Below are positions 12,237 through 25,693 of a stretch of 64,000 bases of DNA, one piece after another. Each line of letters starts with the position of its first letter. The stretch's first letter is position 1. The translations under genes and the position numbers were made by a program. The notes beneath the pieces were generated by a model that saw only the letters and a program-made list of their open reading frames with translations, was not told where the DNA came from and ran no database searches. The stretch is from Pagrus major (Eukaryota; Chordata; Actinopteri; Spariformes; Sparidae), in NCBI RefSeq assembly GCF_040436345.1, contig NC_133223.1, positions 20,468,613-20,532,612 on the forward strand, in the 5' to 3' direction.

Positions 12237-14143
12237 AATACTGATTATATTGTCTTAGATCAAATTATTATGATAGCAAAAGTTTTAGTTTGTAGTTTGT
12301 CTTTCTTTCTTTTCATTATCTCCCTATTTCAGATGGCGTGCAATGCTCTTTCCAACAGTATCCTTTTCAACACTACCACTCAAAGTCAGAAATGATAAAA
12401 TCCTACACGTGGGGGCTGTATTTTGTTGCAGCCGTAACTTACACCGTGTTTTCTGACAAACAGATGGCCATTTATCCAGCCGGTCTGTGCTTGTTTACCA
12501 ATCCAGGCCAAAAAAAGCTGTACAAAACACTGAATCAATTGCTTTGCAAATGACACTTGATTCCCCCCCTGTTTTAAACCCATGAGGACATGGCCTTAGA
12601 AATCCAATCAAGTTTGAGGGGGCAGTAGAAAACACAGAGTGAGAGAGAGAGATAGTGCAAGGCTGTACAGTCGGGAACAGAAGATCAAAGTCCAGGAGGG
12701 AGGAGACAGAGAGGCAGAGCAGTGAGCTGGATCTGTGTTACGTGGACGTTTTCTGAGGGCGACAGGGCAGACAGGAAGTCCAATCCAAACGCACTTCGGT
12801 TATGTTGCCCTCTGCGGGGGAACGTGGGCATGAATGCACAGCTCTTCCTCAGCGTAGGTCAAACCACAATCAAGAGATCCCTCTAATACAGATCATTTTG
12901 CTGCTGAAATGATGCAAATGTGTTTTTTTAATTATGCATTCGTTGCCTTTTTGGATACTTGATAATAGAATAAAGAAGGGAAAATATGTGGAAAGAGAAA
13001 ATGGATATTAAAAGTTCCTGACAGGACTCAAAGTGATGCTCACAGTTGCTCCACACAGATGCTGCTTACACATTTGTGCGAATGCATGTACTGTATCTGT
13101 GTGGGGTAACCTGAGCGCTGTGAGAGTGTAGCAGCTGCCAGGAGCTCATCTATAATGCAGGCCTGTCTCTAAGCAGGTTGCTGAGAGTGCAGGGGAAGGA
13201 GAGAATGCTCTCTCAGATATCCAATAAATCCGTCCCCTCCAAAGCCGAGACAATCGAGCCGTTCGAGTAGAGGCCCGCGCTGTAATTCCACCCTGTGGAC
13301 GACTCTCAGAGCTGGGCTTGTGACGTGGGCCGCGGTGGGTGGATGTGGTCGGCTGGGCAGGAGAAACACGCACATGAAGACAAGCCCAGCACGCACAGTC
13401 ACCCCTATATAACCTTACTAAAACTGCACAATTATCTCGCCTGAATAATGACTACAGAGCTCAGTCTGAGAGAAAATCTGACGCCTTTCAACTTCTTATA
13501 ATTTTCATCCGTTTGTACTCTCTCTGCCCAATCTCTTTCCTCTTTCCTGAATCAGGGCCGAGTCTATGCATCTATATCTGACACCAAGAATAGGAAACGG
13601 ACCTCTCGCTCCTTCCCATTAATCTCTAATGGAAGATCTCTATGGGCATAGAATCCCATGAATAATGTCTGCGCCTCATCAAGAAGGGTTTCGTTTACAG
13701 TCATTTATTTACAGGAACTTTCCGAAAGTGACCGTGATGACTGGGCAGAAGGAAGCGCTGACATACGTCCCTCTGATGCTGAAAAAATGCTTGCATGAAT
13801 CTCTTTAGAGAAAGAAACAATGTGGATGCTGAACTGAATCATTAAAAAGAAGAAAGAGGGGAAGAGAGATAGAGGGAGAGAGAGAGAGCTAGAGAAATTA
13901 TCAGGGGCTGATCCTTTAATCCCTCTACAGGCCTCTAGAAACAAGCTTGTACAAACAGACCGTATTCAGCCCTCCCCCTCCATATCTCCTCTACACACTT
14001 CCTTTCATTTATCGCCTCTCTTAAGGCGACCTTATGTCAGTGGTCAATAGCACAATGCACCATGGGAACTTTAGTATATGAACATACTGTACATACTGAC
14101 AGAGAGAGACCTCACTGGTACAGTTATTGTATCACACTTTATT

Positions 14144-14146
<3 letters not shown>

Positions 14147-14233
<87 letters not shown>
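14147..14233. repeat. Long (GT)n microsatellite
   Basis: About 87 bp of almost perfect GT dinucleotide in the map3k13 5' intron, ending GTGCGCAC. It is the longest pure dinucleotide tract in the window. Confidence 0.98.
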
Positions 14234-14236
<3 letters not shown>

Positions 14237-15160
14237 ACATGGCAGCTGGTGATGCAGGGGGATCAGGTTCAGAGAACACACACTCACACACACACATGCC
14301 TGGGGCGTGTCTGGCAGGATCCAATAATCCCACTACTCCCAGCAATCCACTGGGGAAGGCAGTTATTCTGTGCCACTCAGCAAATGCTACTCCAGTTTTT
14401 TAGATTGGGTTTCAAGGTACTGAAGCCTAACAAAAGCAGCTGGACCTCTCACCACATATTAACAGACCTTTAACATACACAGGAGGTGCTCGTCACATTC
14501 ACACTCACGCAGCAGCATCAGTAGCAGCAGCAGCAGAGTCATCTGTGTCTCCATCACTCGTCTCCTCATTAAGGGGAGTCCTGCTGGGCCCCATAGGGGG
14601 AACCTCCCTTTAGGTGACAGCTGCGCCACCAACAAAGAACCAATTTAGCCCCTATCCCACCTCGTCATTCACACGTTACCATGTCAACACAGCATCCATC
14701 CTGACCTTCTGGTAGCAGTCACACTCGCTCTCATCCAACACTTTGGAGAGGCCAAAAAGCCCGGAGGTTGCTTTTATATCCACTGAGTCACATACGTATT
14801 GGTCTTTTTTTGAAGATCATGCTATAGCTTCTTACCTCAAAAGAAGATGGGTGCTAGTCTCAGCCTCACGAGCCACAAAACATAGTGAAAATAAATAGTG
14901 ACAGCCCAATTATTGGATCTTGATATTTGCAATTTGTAAGATAAACGGAATCTGTGTTTTTTTTGTCCGATTGCCGCTAAATTAAATTAACTTATAAATG
15001 TGCTATTTTGGCTCTGATGCCTCTGCCTCTCTCTGTATGTAGTCAGAGACTCTGAAATAGCAGTGTTGGTGTTGTTCCTACAAAATTACAATTAATGATG
15101 CTCCACAACCATCATTTCAACTTACGAAACGGTGACGAAAAACACATCTAGAGCAAGCTG

Positions 15161-15230
15161 ACAAGGCTGAGTGGGTTAGATATAGGACTCTCACTCAGGA
15201 GACATGGATTCGTATTCCATTTGAGATACA
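15161..15230 (+). repeat. tRNA-like SINE head or degenerate tRNA-derived sequence
   Basis: The segment contains GGCTGAGTGGGTTAGA (A-box-like) and, about 30 nt later, GGATTCGTATTCC, which resembles a Pol III B box (GGTTCGANTCC). A T run follows at about 15,259. No clean cloverleaf can be drawn by eye, so I treat it as a tRNA-derived repeat rather than a functional tRNA. Confidence 0.35.
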
Positions 15231-16893
15231 TTATTGTGCTGTTCAGTTATTATTTTCCCTTTTTTTTCCGTTTTCTGATGAGCTTAAGGAAAATATGGTT
15301 TGGGTTAAAGTAGACCCTTTCACAATGTTTAACATGTGTTACAAAGGATAACTTCTTCCACAGGCGTATAGTCGCACAGCTATAACAATACAAAAACATG
15401 ATTGGTCAGTTGCAATGATGGTCCTGGAACAAGATTAATTATGATGATGATGGAACAATAACAAAACGGCCATATCAGATCATGCCAGACCAATTACCGG
15501 CTCCAATATTCATCATTGGTCCAAATTATGTGAATCTCACTACTTTGGCTTTGATGCAGCTGCCTCACTCTATCTGTAGTAACCCAACTCAGTAATCTAA
15601 CTCAGTGTGGGGCCCACAGCATTGTCTGATTGGTTACATGTCAAGAGTAATAGCCTATCAACCCCGAACAATCTGAATCTGCAAAGTAACTAGTAACTAA
15701 AGTTATCCCAAAAAAAAAAAAAAGATTAAAAAGGATGGAAATACTCAAGTAAATTACAAGTAACTCAAGACCAGATAACATCACAGTTTACTCTAAATTT
15801 TGAATATTAGATTTTCACTTTAACTGAAATTATATATCAGTGCCAAATATCAGCTAATAACAGATATCAGTATCGGCCCTGAAAAATAAAAAAATATAAC
15901 TTCATTCAACTTCATCATTAGACAGAGATGTATGACTGTGGCCCAGGGTCAGACCTTTTCACAGATACTGTCCAGATCCGACGTCCTGGAGAGCTCACTG
16001 CTGGAAGGAAAAGATAAATACCTCCTCCAGACTGTTTCTGTCCCTCCTGACCTCCTCTCTTGAAACAAATGGAGCACAAAATGGATGGTGAGAGCAGGAC
16101 TCGTCTCCACTGAGCATCAATAAAAACAAAATAAACTGGACAAATACAAGAGTCTGTTATCAGACGGTCTCTAGCGTCTGCACTACACATGTGACCGTCT
16201 GTTATTCTGGGTCACAGTTGAACAGCTGAACTCTGCTATCTGTACTTGTTTCCCGAGTCAGTGCAGACTATGGACTTTCACAGCCAGTGTTTATCATGTG
16301 AGTAAACAATGTTACGAAACAGAAATCTGGGAACGAACTGCTTGTAGATCTCTTTCTGGTCATTGAGTCTGCCAAATTAAAAACACATGCAGCAATGTCA
16401 AAAACAGAGACCTCGGAAATATGATTCTGCCAGCAGAGTCCTGATTTGATTGTCGGGATGTGGGCCGATGTCTAAATCAGCTTTCCCTCGCTACCGTGGC
16501 CGTGAGCGCTGCCAGAGGGGATTGGACGGCCTGCTGTAGGTGGTTGAAAGTAATAATCTGCTGGTGCGCGGCGCAGTGAGCGGTGGAGGGGGAAATAAAC
16601 AAATTCTGGCACAGCGTTCAGGCATCTGCCGTCACATGGCTGACATTTTCTCTATAATCTGCCTTTCTTCATATTCTGATTCCCTCTGGTGACTCACCTG
16701 GGCTGATTTAACAACCTGGTTGGCTGGAGGGGAAAGCGGGCCACAGGACAATAATCCCTGCCTGCCTAGCTGCCTGCCTGCTACCCGGGGTTTGACTGGT
16801 GTTGCTGGGCAAATGGAACAAGGTCAAAGCTGCAAGCCACGGGGAAAGTGCCAGGTGGGATCATCTGGAATACGCCTGGTTCGTTGTGAAGGC

Positions 16894-16929
16894 AGGAGGA
16901 GGAGGAGGAGGAGGAGGAGGAGGAGGAGG
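16894..16929. repeat. (AGG)n trinucleotide repeat
   Basis: About 36 bp of pure AGG repeat within the map3k13 5' intron. Confidence 0.95.
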
Positions 16930-17115
16930 GCAGTCAGGTGGATGAATGAAACAGGCAGAGAGTGTGTAAAAACAGAACAGCTACACTTTGGCTTCTTCTT
17001 CTGAAGTCTAAAACATCAACATCTGAGTCATACTTTATAGAACTCAGCTGACCGACACGTTCTGGAGGCTGAAAGTGAATCTCAGAGTTGACATGGCTGT
17101 GAATAATTAGCACTC

Positions 17116-17118
<3 letters not shown>

Positions 17119-17163
<45 letters not shown>
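17119..17163. repeat. (CA)n microsatellite
   Basis: About 45 bp of pure CA repeat in the map3k13 5' intron. Confidence 0.97.
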
Positions 17164-17164
<1 letters not shown>

Positions 17165-18319
17165 CTCATGCCTCAAATAGCCTCAGCCGGTACCAGCCAG
17201 AATCAGAGAAAATAAATAACTGAAGAAAAGAGTGTGCGCCATCGACACGTCACACACTCTCCCCTCCAGCTTCATTCTTCCAGCCTCTCAGCGAGGCTGC
17301 AGCCAGCACTGCAACCAGGACACACCGCATCCTAAAATCTGCAACTATCATGCACACCCTACTCCGAAAAAACTCCAACATCGGCCTTTTCAGTCGAGTA
17401 GACTCTTTGTCCCCATGTTCTTAACGATAAAGCTTTACAGAGCTCTGTTTATGAATGCTAACCAGATCTGTCCAGATAGATGATGAATGCAAACAGACAG
17501 AGAGGGATGGTGAGGGCCAAGGAGACAGTGGAGGGAAAGAATAGTTCAGAGAAAAGTAGAGGAAGAAAAGCAGATTAGGGAGACGGAAAAGGATACGGAG
17601 GGTTATGAGTGAGCGAGACGGAAGCAGAAAACAGAGAAAATAGAGAGACATAAAGGAGAAACTGCCTGTCTGCTTTACTGCTTGCGGCACGATACTGTAC
17701 CGACCACGCTCCGATGGGAAAGACTCCCAGAGCGACAACAAAGGACACAAGAGGAGCCGGCTCCATGTGAACTGGGCCTGTCTGCCCTGCACGGCCAGGA
17801 GACAGGACACACACACATACACAAACACACTCAACACTGCACACCAGAGCAGCTGCTGCCACAACAATCCCCCTTGTGCTCTTTTAATAGGGACGGCCTG
17901 CCTGGCCCGCCAACAACAAGGGCTGAGGAGAGAGACAGACACACAAAAAGTGACACAACAGACAAACGCGCATGTTGCAGGAGACTGGCTGCGACTGACA
18001 CCGTTATAACGGCTGCAATATGAAAATACACAAGGCTACGGAGCACAAAAAATAAATAGGGCATGTGAGTTTAACAAGAGGAAATGGGTGTTGGGCTTCT
18101 TTCGTCTGCATAAAGCCAAGAAATCAATGCACATTAGTGCTTCTGTCAGCTCCTGGGTTCATGCTATCCCTGCAACGTCAGCTTTGTTTTTATATTAAAT
18201 CCTCTGGAGCAGCTCAAGTGAGACAATCTGGAAGAAAATATGGCAAACTCCTTGTGGATTTGAATATGCAGCCATTATTTCAAACGCTCAGTGGAGAATG
18301 CATGGATGGATGGAGCTCT

Positions 18320-18358
18320 CCCCTCCTCCTCCTCCTCCTCCTCCTCCTCCTCCTCCTG
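18320..18358. repeat. (CTC)n trinucleotide repeat
   Basis: About 39 bp of CTC repeat. With the AGG tract at 16,894 and purine-rich DNA at 19,290-19,400, it makes this part of the intron strongly strand-asymmetric. Confidence 0.95.
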
Positions 18359-18929
18359 CTCTCCTCTAAAGCCCGGCTGCCGGCTACTCATCCAGTGCAG
18401 TTACATAAACATGCTTAGTAGCAGAGGACAGAGGTGGGCACACAGACACACAAACACACACACACAGCTTTCCTGCTGCCAATCCGAGGGAATAAAGAGA
18501 TGTATGAAGATGCAAAGTGGGGGAGAAATGTCAAGTGATCGTGGACAAAGAGGACAAAAACACTTGTGCACATTGTGAAATAACTGTGCGCCAAAACACG
18601 TGTGTCCCAGAAAAGTCTGTCATCTCTGACCAACCAGCGTCATAATGCTTCAGAGTATCATTCGGCTGCTACATCAGGAGGAGGAGGGGCGGGTTTACCT
18701 TTACCTACGTCTCAACCTGTCCTTCAGAGGGCACGGAGATGTACTGCATCAAAAAGCAGCAGCAGCATCATCACAGCTGAGCCTAAAATAGCTCCTGCAC
18801 GCACCAACGCACGACCGCTCAACACACTTCTGCAGCAGTGCCACTGAACAAACAATGACAGCTGATTCACAGACAAACAGCACACTTGACTTTGTCCTTG
18901 CAGACGTACACACAATCAAAGAAAACAAA

Positions 18930-19260
18930 AACACAAGCAGGAGAAGTACCTCCACATCACGCCACCTTCAGCTCAGAAGACACAGATTCAGCAGATTACT
19001 CACAGCAGACAGAGCTCAGATTCATGGTCCTCTCTCAGCTCAGAGGCAGGGATGGATAAAAAAAAAAAAAAAAGCCGGGGAAGAAAAGGCTGAACTGACG
19101 GTCAGGATTGGAGAAAAACAACAAGAAATGCACAGAGAGAGCGAGACGGAGACATTCCTCTAACTCTCGCAGCACCTGGGCCGTGAGTGGGTGGCCGGCG
19201 GCAGCGTCACCGGGTCGCTGAAGACCTGCTCACGTCACACTTTTCATGAATGGAGCTGTC
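18930..19260 (-). promoter_or_regulatory. map3k13: Candidate alternative map3k13 first exon/promoter
   Basis: On the minus strand, a segment richer in GC than its surroundings contains a CRE-like ACGTGACGTGAGC at about 19,229-19,241. Further downstream, at about 19,000-19,015, GAGCTCTGTCTGCT is followed by GTGAGT, a strong splice donor. This arrangement would suit an internal first exon for map3k13. There is no direct proof. Confidence 0.2.
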
Positions 19261-20173
19261 TGACGCAGAGAGGACGCGGCTCAAAGAGCAGAGGAGGAGG
19301 AGGGAGGAGGGGGGGTGCAGGAGAGGTGGAGCTTTCTGCTCAGACTCAAGAGAGGAGGAGCGACGAGAGATGAAGAGGACAGAGGAGGAGGAGGAGGGAT
19401 GTATTTCAAAGCAGAGCCAGCTGGGAACAGCAGGTTAGGCTGCGGTGGCGTCTCTGTAAGTAGGACAGACCGTTTCTGCACAAGAGAAAATCCCTTTGTG
19501 CCAAATCAGTAATCAGTTCTCTCCACACCAGTTTTATCAACATCCCACATTAGACTGCACACTGAATCCTGCGTTTCCAGCAGGGACTACCCAGCTCTGA
19601 TAATGTGTGTATACAATGTCAGAAAATAACATGAAAAAGACAAATTTCCTGGCCTGACATCTCTGTTTTAAAACACAAAGATATTCAGTTTACTATCACA
19701 TATCATCAAAATAGGCTGCTCCTCACTAGTGAGGAGCTGAAACCAGAGAGTTTAGGAAATTTGGGGCTTTAAAAATAACTAGAACGACTCCCAAGCTTAA
19801 TCGAATATTCAAAAAGTCGTTTTTTGCTCTAAATACAAAGGACTCCTCTTTCTTTCAACATTGTCGTCAAACCAAGTGAAACTGTTTCTACATAGCAGGT
19901 CATTTGACTAAGAATTACAGGTACAGCAATGACTGATGGTGATATGTTCAGACTAATGGCTTTATTAATGGATGACTAATGTTTTATAGATCAGTTATAT
20001 AAGCCATTCATTGGAAAAAAATCTGGAGTTTTCAGGAAAAATCCCTTTGGCTCCTGTGCATCTTCTTCTAGGACAACACTTGTGTAACCCTAAATCTTTG
20101 GGAAATTTGCCTTTCATATAAGTTATTATTGTAAATTATTATTATTATTATATTATATATACTATTATATAAA

Positions 20174-20455
20174 CTTGAATGGCACCCAGTAGAGTGCATA
20201 CCTCTGCCAAGGCCCAACAGTCCCCTTTAATTCAATCAAGCCTGATCCAATACCATATAAAACATATTTAAATCTGCTAGATGCTGATTTTTATTAGTAT
20301 CCACATCAAATTGTCCTCATAGATATCAGCCACCGAAATACAAGTGATTTTTTTCATGCATTATTCCTGGAGAAATTCACGAAAATGTAAACAAAACACC
20401 ATATCTTAAATGTTAAAGAAAATGGGGGGAAAAACTCCTGGATCCACACCAAGAG
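20174..20455. repeat. Truncated dispersed repeat (CCTCTGCCAAGG type)
   Basis: It begins GAATGGCACCCAGTAGAGTG and then ATACCTCTGCCAAGGCCC, and it aligns along its length with the fuller copy at 30,751-31,171. The right end is missing. Confidence 0.6.
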
Positions 20456-21229
20456 ATTTAAAATAGCAGCTAGCAGCGGTGAGAAGAAGAACAGCAAACA
20501 AAAAACTGGAGAGATTAGGAGGTTTGGGAGCTTATTACCCTCCTAGCATAGCACGAGATCAACCGCCATATAAAAACAGACTGTAGATGATCATTATTAC
20601 CATGTTTAGTATGTATAACATCACACTAGACACTTGTGTTACACGTCATGCCTCTTTTGCTTGCTGAACGGTGGCATGCTATCCAAAATCACACACTGCT
20701 GCGGCACAACATGACGTAAAGAAGGGTCTTCAATGCAAGGGCTACAGCACCACACCACAAACACAACCTTCTCCTGTAGTCAAATGAAGTCTGACTATGT
20801 GATTGTCATCATCACATTGTTTTGATTAACCTACACAGCTCGGCTTTCTCCACTGCAAGCTGATCAGTCACAGTCAGCATATGTGTGCTCCATGTTTATA
20901 CATGACATTATGTACTAACATCATCTGACTTTGACCATTTTCTCAAATGTCTAATGTCGCAGAGCACTCAAACCTAAAAATCAAACCACCTGACAAGAGT
21001 CCAGATTCAGGGGAATGATCAAGTTCAAGCTCCAGGGCTGAAGGGCGACAACAGTCAGAGAAAAATACAAATGTCAGAGTCAGAATATCACAATAGCCGG
21101 TCTTCACTCTCTCCCGAAAGGTCATTTAACGTCTCACAATTTCTCACACTCCCCATGAATGTGCTCAATTGCAGCCATTCAAAATGTGTGCAGCTTTGTG
21201 CAGGCTTGTGAATGTATGTGTGTACTCAC

Positions 21230-21308
21230 CTGTCAGGTGGGTTCTGAGCATCTCACAAGATTTGTGATCCGACTCCGATCTTAGGTTCGGCTCCGTCTTG
21301 CTTCTCAC
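21230..21308 (-). other. map3k13: Putative non-coding 5' UTR exon of map3k13
   Basis: The minus strand has an acceptor TTTGTATGCAG, a 79-nt unique segment, and a consensus donor CTGACAG|GTGAGTAC. No long ORF passes through it. It lies between the promoter at about 34.5 kb and the start exon, as expected for the multi-exon 5' UTRs of LZK genes. Inference from splice signals only. Confidence 0.5.
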
Positions 21309-22733
21309 CTGCATACAAACACACACAGCGAGAGCAGGGTTAAAGGTTAAACTTTAACAGGCCAAGAACTGGCATGAATGAAGATGATGCGTTGAGTGTA
21401 TAATGCACAACAAAAGGTACAGCCATCTGCAACATTTACAGAAATTAACTGAACGGTTGAGTCACCAGATAATCAAAAAACCGGTGGGTCTAACTCAGAC
21501 GGAGGGAGGTGTGTCTGTCTGTCTGCAGTGTTGCATGTTTGTGAGTGCTAATGGCAGAGATTGAGGCTGACTGCGACCAGAGGGGGTATATATCAAAAGA
21601 GACTGATTGAGAGGGAGGTCCAGCGGGTGAAAGGAAAGGCTCGGGTAACATATGCTCCACCCCATACTCTCCATACAGGCCTAAACCTCTGGGGAAGGCG
21701 ATGATGGAAGGAGGAGGACGGGGAGAGGAGCAGGAATGTAATGATGCATGGAGTGTGGGGGGTTGGGATATTGGAGCAGCATTGTCCAATCTCCGTCCTC
21801 AAGCCACACCCCAGCAGGGGGACACTGCCAGAGGAGGAGGTCCGGTATCCCGGGGCGAGGCTGAGGGGGCGACACTTCCAAAGACAGCCTATAAATGGCG
21901 TGAAATGACAGTCAAATGAGTCACGGTGCAGATGGCCAAGGATGCTGGCTCTAATGGGGACTGACATTAGGGAACGGGGAGTATGTTAGCGGATTTCTTC
22001 AAACTACACCTTTGTGATGCAAAGTCTAAAATTAACACAATGTCAAGCATTCCTCTGGCCCTGATGAGCAAAAGTGGGTGGAAACTGAAATTCCTATTCC
22101 TGCCATGTTGGGAAGACACACACAAAAACACAGCAGGGGGATTCCCAAAAATACAGCTCTAGTTAAATATTGGCAGAGAGAGGGAGAGAACGACAGAGAG
22201 AGAGAGAGACATTAGATATCCAAAGAAGCATGAATTCAAATACCTGAGCTGTTTGCTTAGCGAGAACATCTAGCTCTGCTCTATAGCCGAAATTCCAAAG
22301 GTCAGCAGATCACAAGCCTGTGAGCTCATGTGGGAACAAGCAACGGCCACATTGTATCACAGAAACAAGCGAGAAACACACCCCGACCAAGTTTCTTTAA
22401 TAGACATGAAACACTCTTAAGTGCTGGTTTACTGTATTGAAGCATTTCACTGACACTGACAAAATCATGACATGGTTATGCACCTGTAAGCCTCTCTGTT
22501 CTAATCTTAGCAGTGATATCACATTACACATTCATCAGGCTGTTATGGCATTTTCATATGCAGTATTGTAATTGTTGGTTTCAAACTTACCTACTTAGTC
22601 TGAAGCTTAAGAGGTTTTCCAATGTTTTAAATGCGCAGTTAATATTTTAAAAGGCTACCCAAATGGTGGTGCTTTCAACAAATATTGATTGCCTTTACTT
22701 TAAACTAATTAAGGCAGTGTTTATTTGTGAGGA

Positions 22734-22774
<41 letters not shown>
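22734..22774. repeat. (CTAT)n tetranucleotide repeat
   Basis: About ten tandem copies of CTAT/TATC in the map3k13 5' intron. Confidence 0.97.
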
Positions 22775-24096
22775 AAATATAATAATGCATGAACAGTATA
22801 AGACAACATGAAACAGTATATTTTCAGTACGACATCACAAATCCACAGAAATTATATTGAGCCACGGCTTTGATTTCCTTCACTCTTCAGCTTTGTTACA
22901 CATATTTGAATTCATTTAACTTTAATTTAAAGTTTCAAATAACGTTGAAGAGCAACAAGCAGGGCAGCTGAAATCTGAGCTTATTTGTTTTCTTCTTTGA
23001 TTACGGCTGTCTCATAAAATAAACATAAATAATGTTCGTCCTGGGGTCCTCACTTGACAAGAAAATACCATTTTCTTTGGACCACACGAAATAAATAAAT
23101 AAAAGCAAAGCTCATAATACTCAGATTACAAAACTGTTACTTTGTGATCATGAAAAACAAAAAACACTCGTGGCCTCGCAGGCTTTCTAAACACGCCTCT
23201 GCCATATTGACTGCAAACAATACGTTATGATTTTATTCTCACTAGGAAGGTGACAGATGTTGAAGGGATGATACTCCACCCTGTACTGAATGACAACAAT
23301 CACCACTAAATACACACTAAGGCTGCAATTACTCTGATATTAATCTGACAGTTATCATTTAGTCTGTGAAATAGAAAAAATTGAAAAAATTATTTCTCCA
23401 AATGCCAAAATCTTTCATCTACAATAATATAAAACAGAGAAAATAAGAACGCTTTCTGATTTACGATGCTGAAACTTTGGTGTAGTTAAATGACTGATTT
23501 ATTGATTACAAAAAAGTTGCTGAATCATTTTCTGTCGTTAATCGACTGCTTTCAGAAGATCTAAGTCGATTTAAATGTCTAAAATAATTACTTACATCCA
23601 CTACTTGCCCATGAAACCTGACCTGGACCTTCTGAATCCATACAAATATTGTTTATATTTACTTATTCCAAGCCTCTCAATAGGCTGTCTGATCTAAACT
23701 ATAGCTACAACCAGATATTGATGACCTAAACCGACAAACTCTTGACATTTCCAAACCAAAGCGATAAAAGGAGCCTGACCTCACTCTCTCAATTATCTTT
23801 ACTCCAGCGGTGGCCAAAAGCCTCTTGTTCTGTCTCCATCAGCGGCACGCAGACATGATGTACAGCCGGTCAGTGCTCCATGTGCCCCAGCCTCGCCTCC
23901 AAGTGCAACAGAGCTGTAAACCACACTGGCTCAGCTCTGTTATACACACTCATTACTATTTCACCAGCAGCGGAACAACAGCACTGACAGCTCCTGTGTC
24001 CCCCGCATTAATAAGAGAAAAAGCACCATCGAAGCTTACAGTGGTTTACCTTTACAATCTGCCATCGCATGCAGCGGCCAGGTACAGACATGCTGG

Positions 24097-24122
24097 CACA
24101 CACACACACACACACACACACA
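24097..24122. repeat. Short (CA)n microsatellite
   Basis: 26 bp of CA repeat in the map3k13 5' intron. Confidence 0.9.
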
Positions 24123-24582
24123 TATCTATGATTACAGACAAATCAATGGACGTCTGCTCAGTTTGATTGTTGACACATTGAGGTATGTGGCTGTCATACT
24201 ACGTCCCGTGACATTATGATAAAGTCCAAGTAGTCACCACAAAATTTCTCCAATACAAGTGACGTCACTTAGGTAGGTATTTCTTATGAAGAAGTGGTGA
24301 TTTATCCACAACTTTATTATCAAAGCTCTGAAAGGTTAGGATAAAATCATTATTTTGCATGGCTTTGATATTTTTTTAAATGTTTAACCTTAATATATAT
24401 TTGTATTCCATTCACTTACAATTTTAAGCAATATATAGTGCAACATATGTAATTTCATAATGTAGCAGAATGAAGTGGGTGAACAGTGACAATGTTGAAC
24501 ATGAACAGCAGCTTTAAAAAGACTTAAAACTCCAATAATATGAGAATTGTCCAACCACGTTGCCTTAAAACAGAAAAATACG

Positions 24583-24687
24583 ACTTCTGCCCTGAGACCA
24601 GGAGGGATTCACCTGCCCTCAGACAACTTCTGCCCTGAGACCAGGAGGGATTCACCTGCCCTCAGACAACTTCTGCCCTGAGACCAG
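24583..24687. repeat. 43-bp tandem repeat, about 2.4 copies
   Basis: Units start at 24,583, 24,626 and 24,669, each beginning ACTTCTGCCCTGAGACCAG. The first two are identical over 43 bp and the third stops after about 19 bp. Identical units imply a recent duplication. Confidence 0.95.
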
Positions 24688-25664
24688 TTTTTTCTTCATT
24701 GAAAAATTAAAAAAAAAGTTAAATTGACCTTGTTCACTGTCATGCTTGATTTTTAGTGCCAGTTTCTTCAACAAACAATGGCCTTTGACTGTAGAAGCAA
24801 CATAGTCAGGTGGTGTAACTGGTTTGTGTCAATTGGTGTAACCAGTATTTTTCATAAAAATATTGTAATATACAGGAAATTCATGTGGAATAAGATGTAA
24901 TCCTCTATTGCAATGTACTAACATGTTTTTTAACAGTTTATACATAATTTGTCAAATATTATTTAGAAAACACAAAGTGTTTCAGCATTTGTCCTGCTCT
25001 ATATTAAATTTTTTTTAAAATTTAAAATAATCCTAATAAAATCTATTTTCATGTGATATTTTAAAATTAAGTAACTGTTTTCATAAGTACACTTGCATAC
25101 ACTCTAGGTGGAAAGAAATATTTAATATTCTCCTTTTGTTGTGGTTACACCGCTTGACATTTTCAGTCTTACCTTTCGTAAAAAATAGTTCAAATGCTAT
25201 TTCAAATTACATGAAACCAACATAAATACAAAATATACATTTTAGCAAACCTGATGCAAGCTTTTAAAACAATTTTTTAAAACATTTTTGAATTGCTCAT
25301 AATGCAAACCCTTATTTGTCACTGATCCATCTACCTTTTGTGCCTGCGGTGTGTGTGTGTGACCTCTAAGACAATCAATGTGATAAACTGGGAAATAGTG
25401 CGCAAAGCAATTAAACTGTCAATAAAGGACTTTCTCAGCCACTGATTGGTTCAAGGTCTATTGTTGGCACAGCAACAGTCTGTCTTGATCTGCAGAGACG
25501 GGCCGGACACTTCTAGAAGTGATCTGAACCAAACCAAGATTATTTTATCACTACGTTCACTTTCAGGTCTGTTATCAAAGACACACCTTTATTATCTGTT
25601 CAGCTATATCATACTGTCTTCGGAATGATTAAGTAGTACTCTGTCCTGTAATGCCAAAATGCAG

Positions 25665-25693
25665 CAAACAAACAAACAAACAAACAAACAAAA
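25665..25693. repeat. (CAAA)n tetranucleotide repeat
   Basis: About seven tandem CAAA units. Confidence 0.95.

Noticed and set aside
14078..14473. A 131-codon ORF with a Cys-Val run
   Set aside because: It is created by the (GT)n microsatellite.
15161..15230. A functional tRNA gene
   Set aside because: No complete acceptor and anticodon stems can be drawn, and the B box is imperfect.
17421..17942. A 173-codon minus-strand ORF
   Set aside because: It is Ser/Leu/Phe/Cys-rich because it translates CT-rich, low-complexity DNA. No domain.
21490..21967. Overlapping minus-strand ORFs of 99-124 codons
   Set aside because: Pro/Ser-rich translations of a purine-rich plus strand, open in several frames at once. 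Not a gene.
24583..24687. CRISPR-like direct repeats
   Set aside because: The units are contiguous without spacers and lie in a vertebrate intron.
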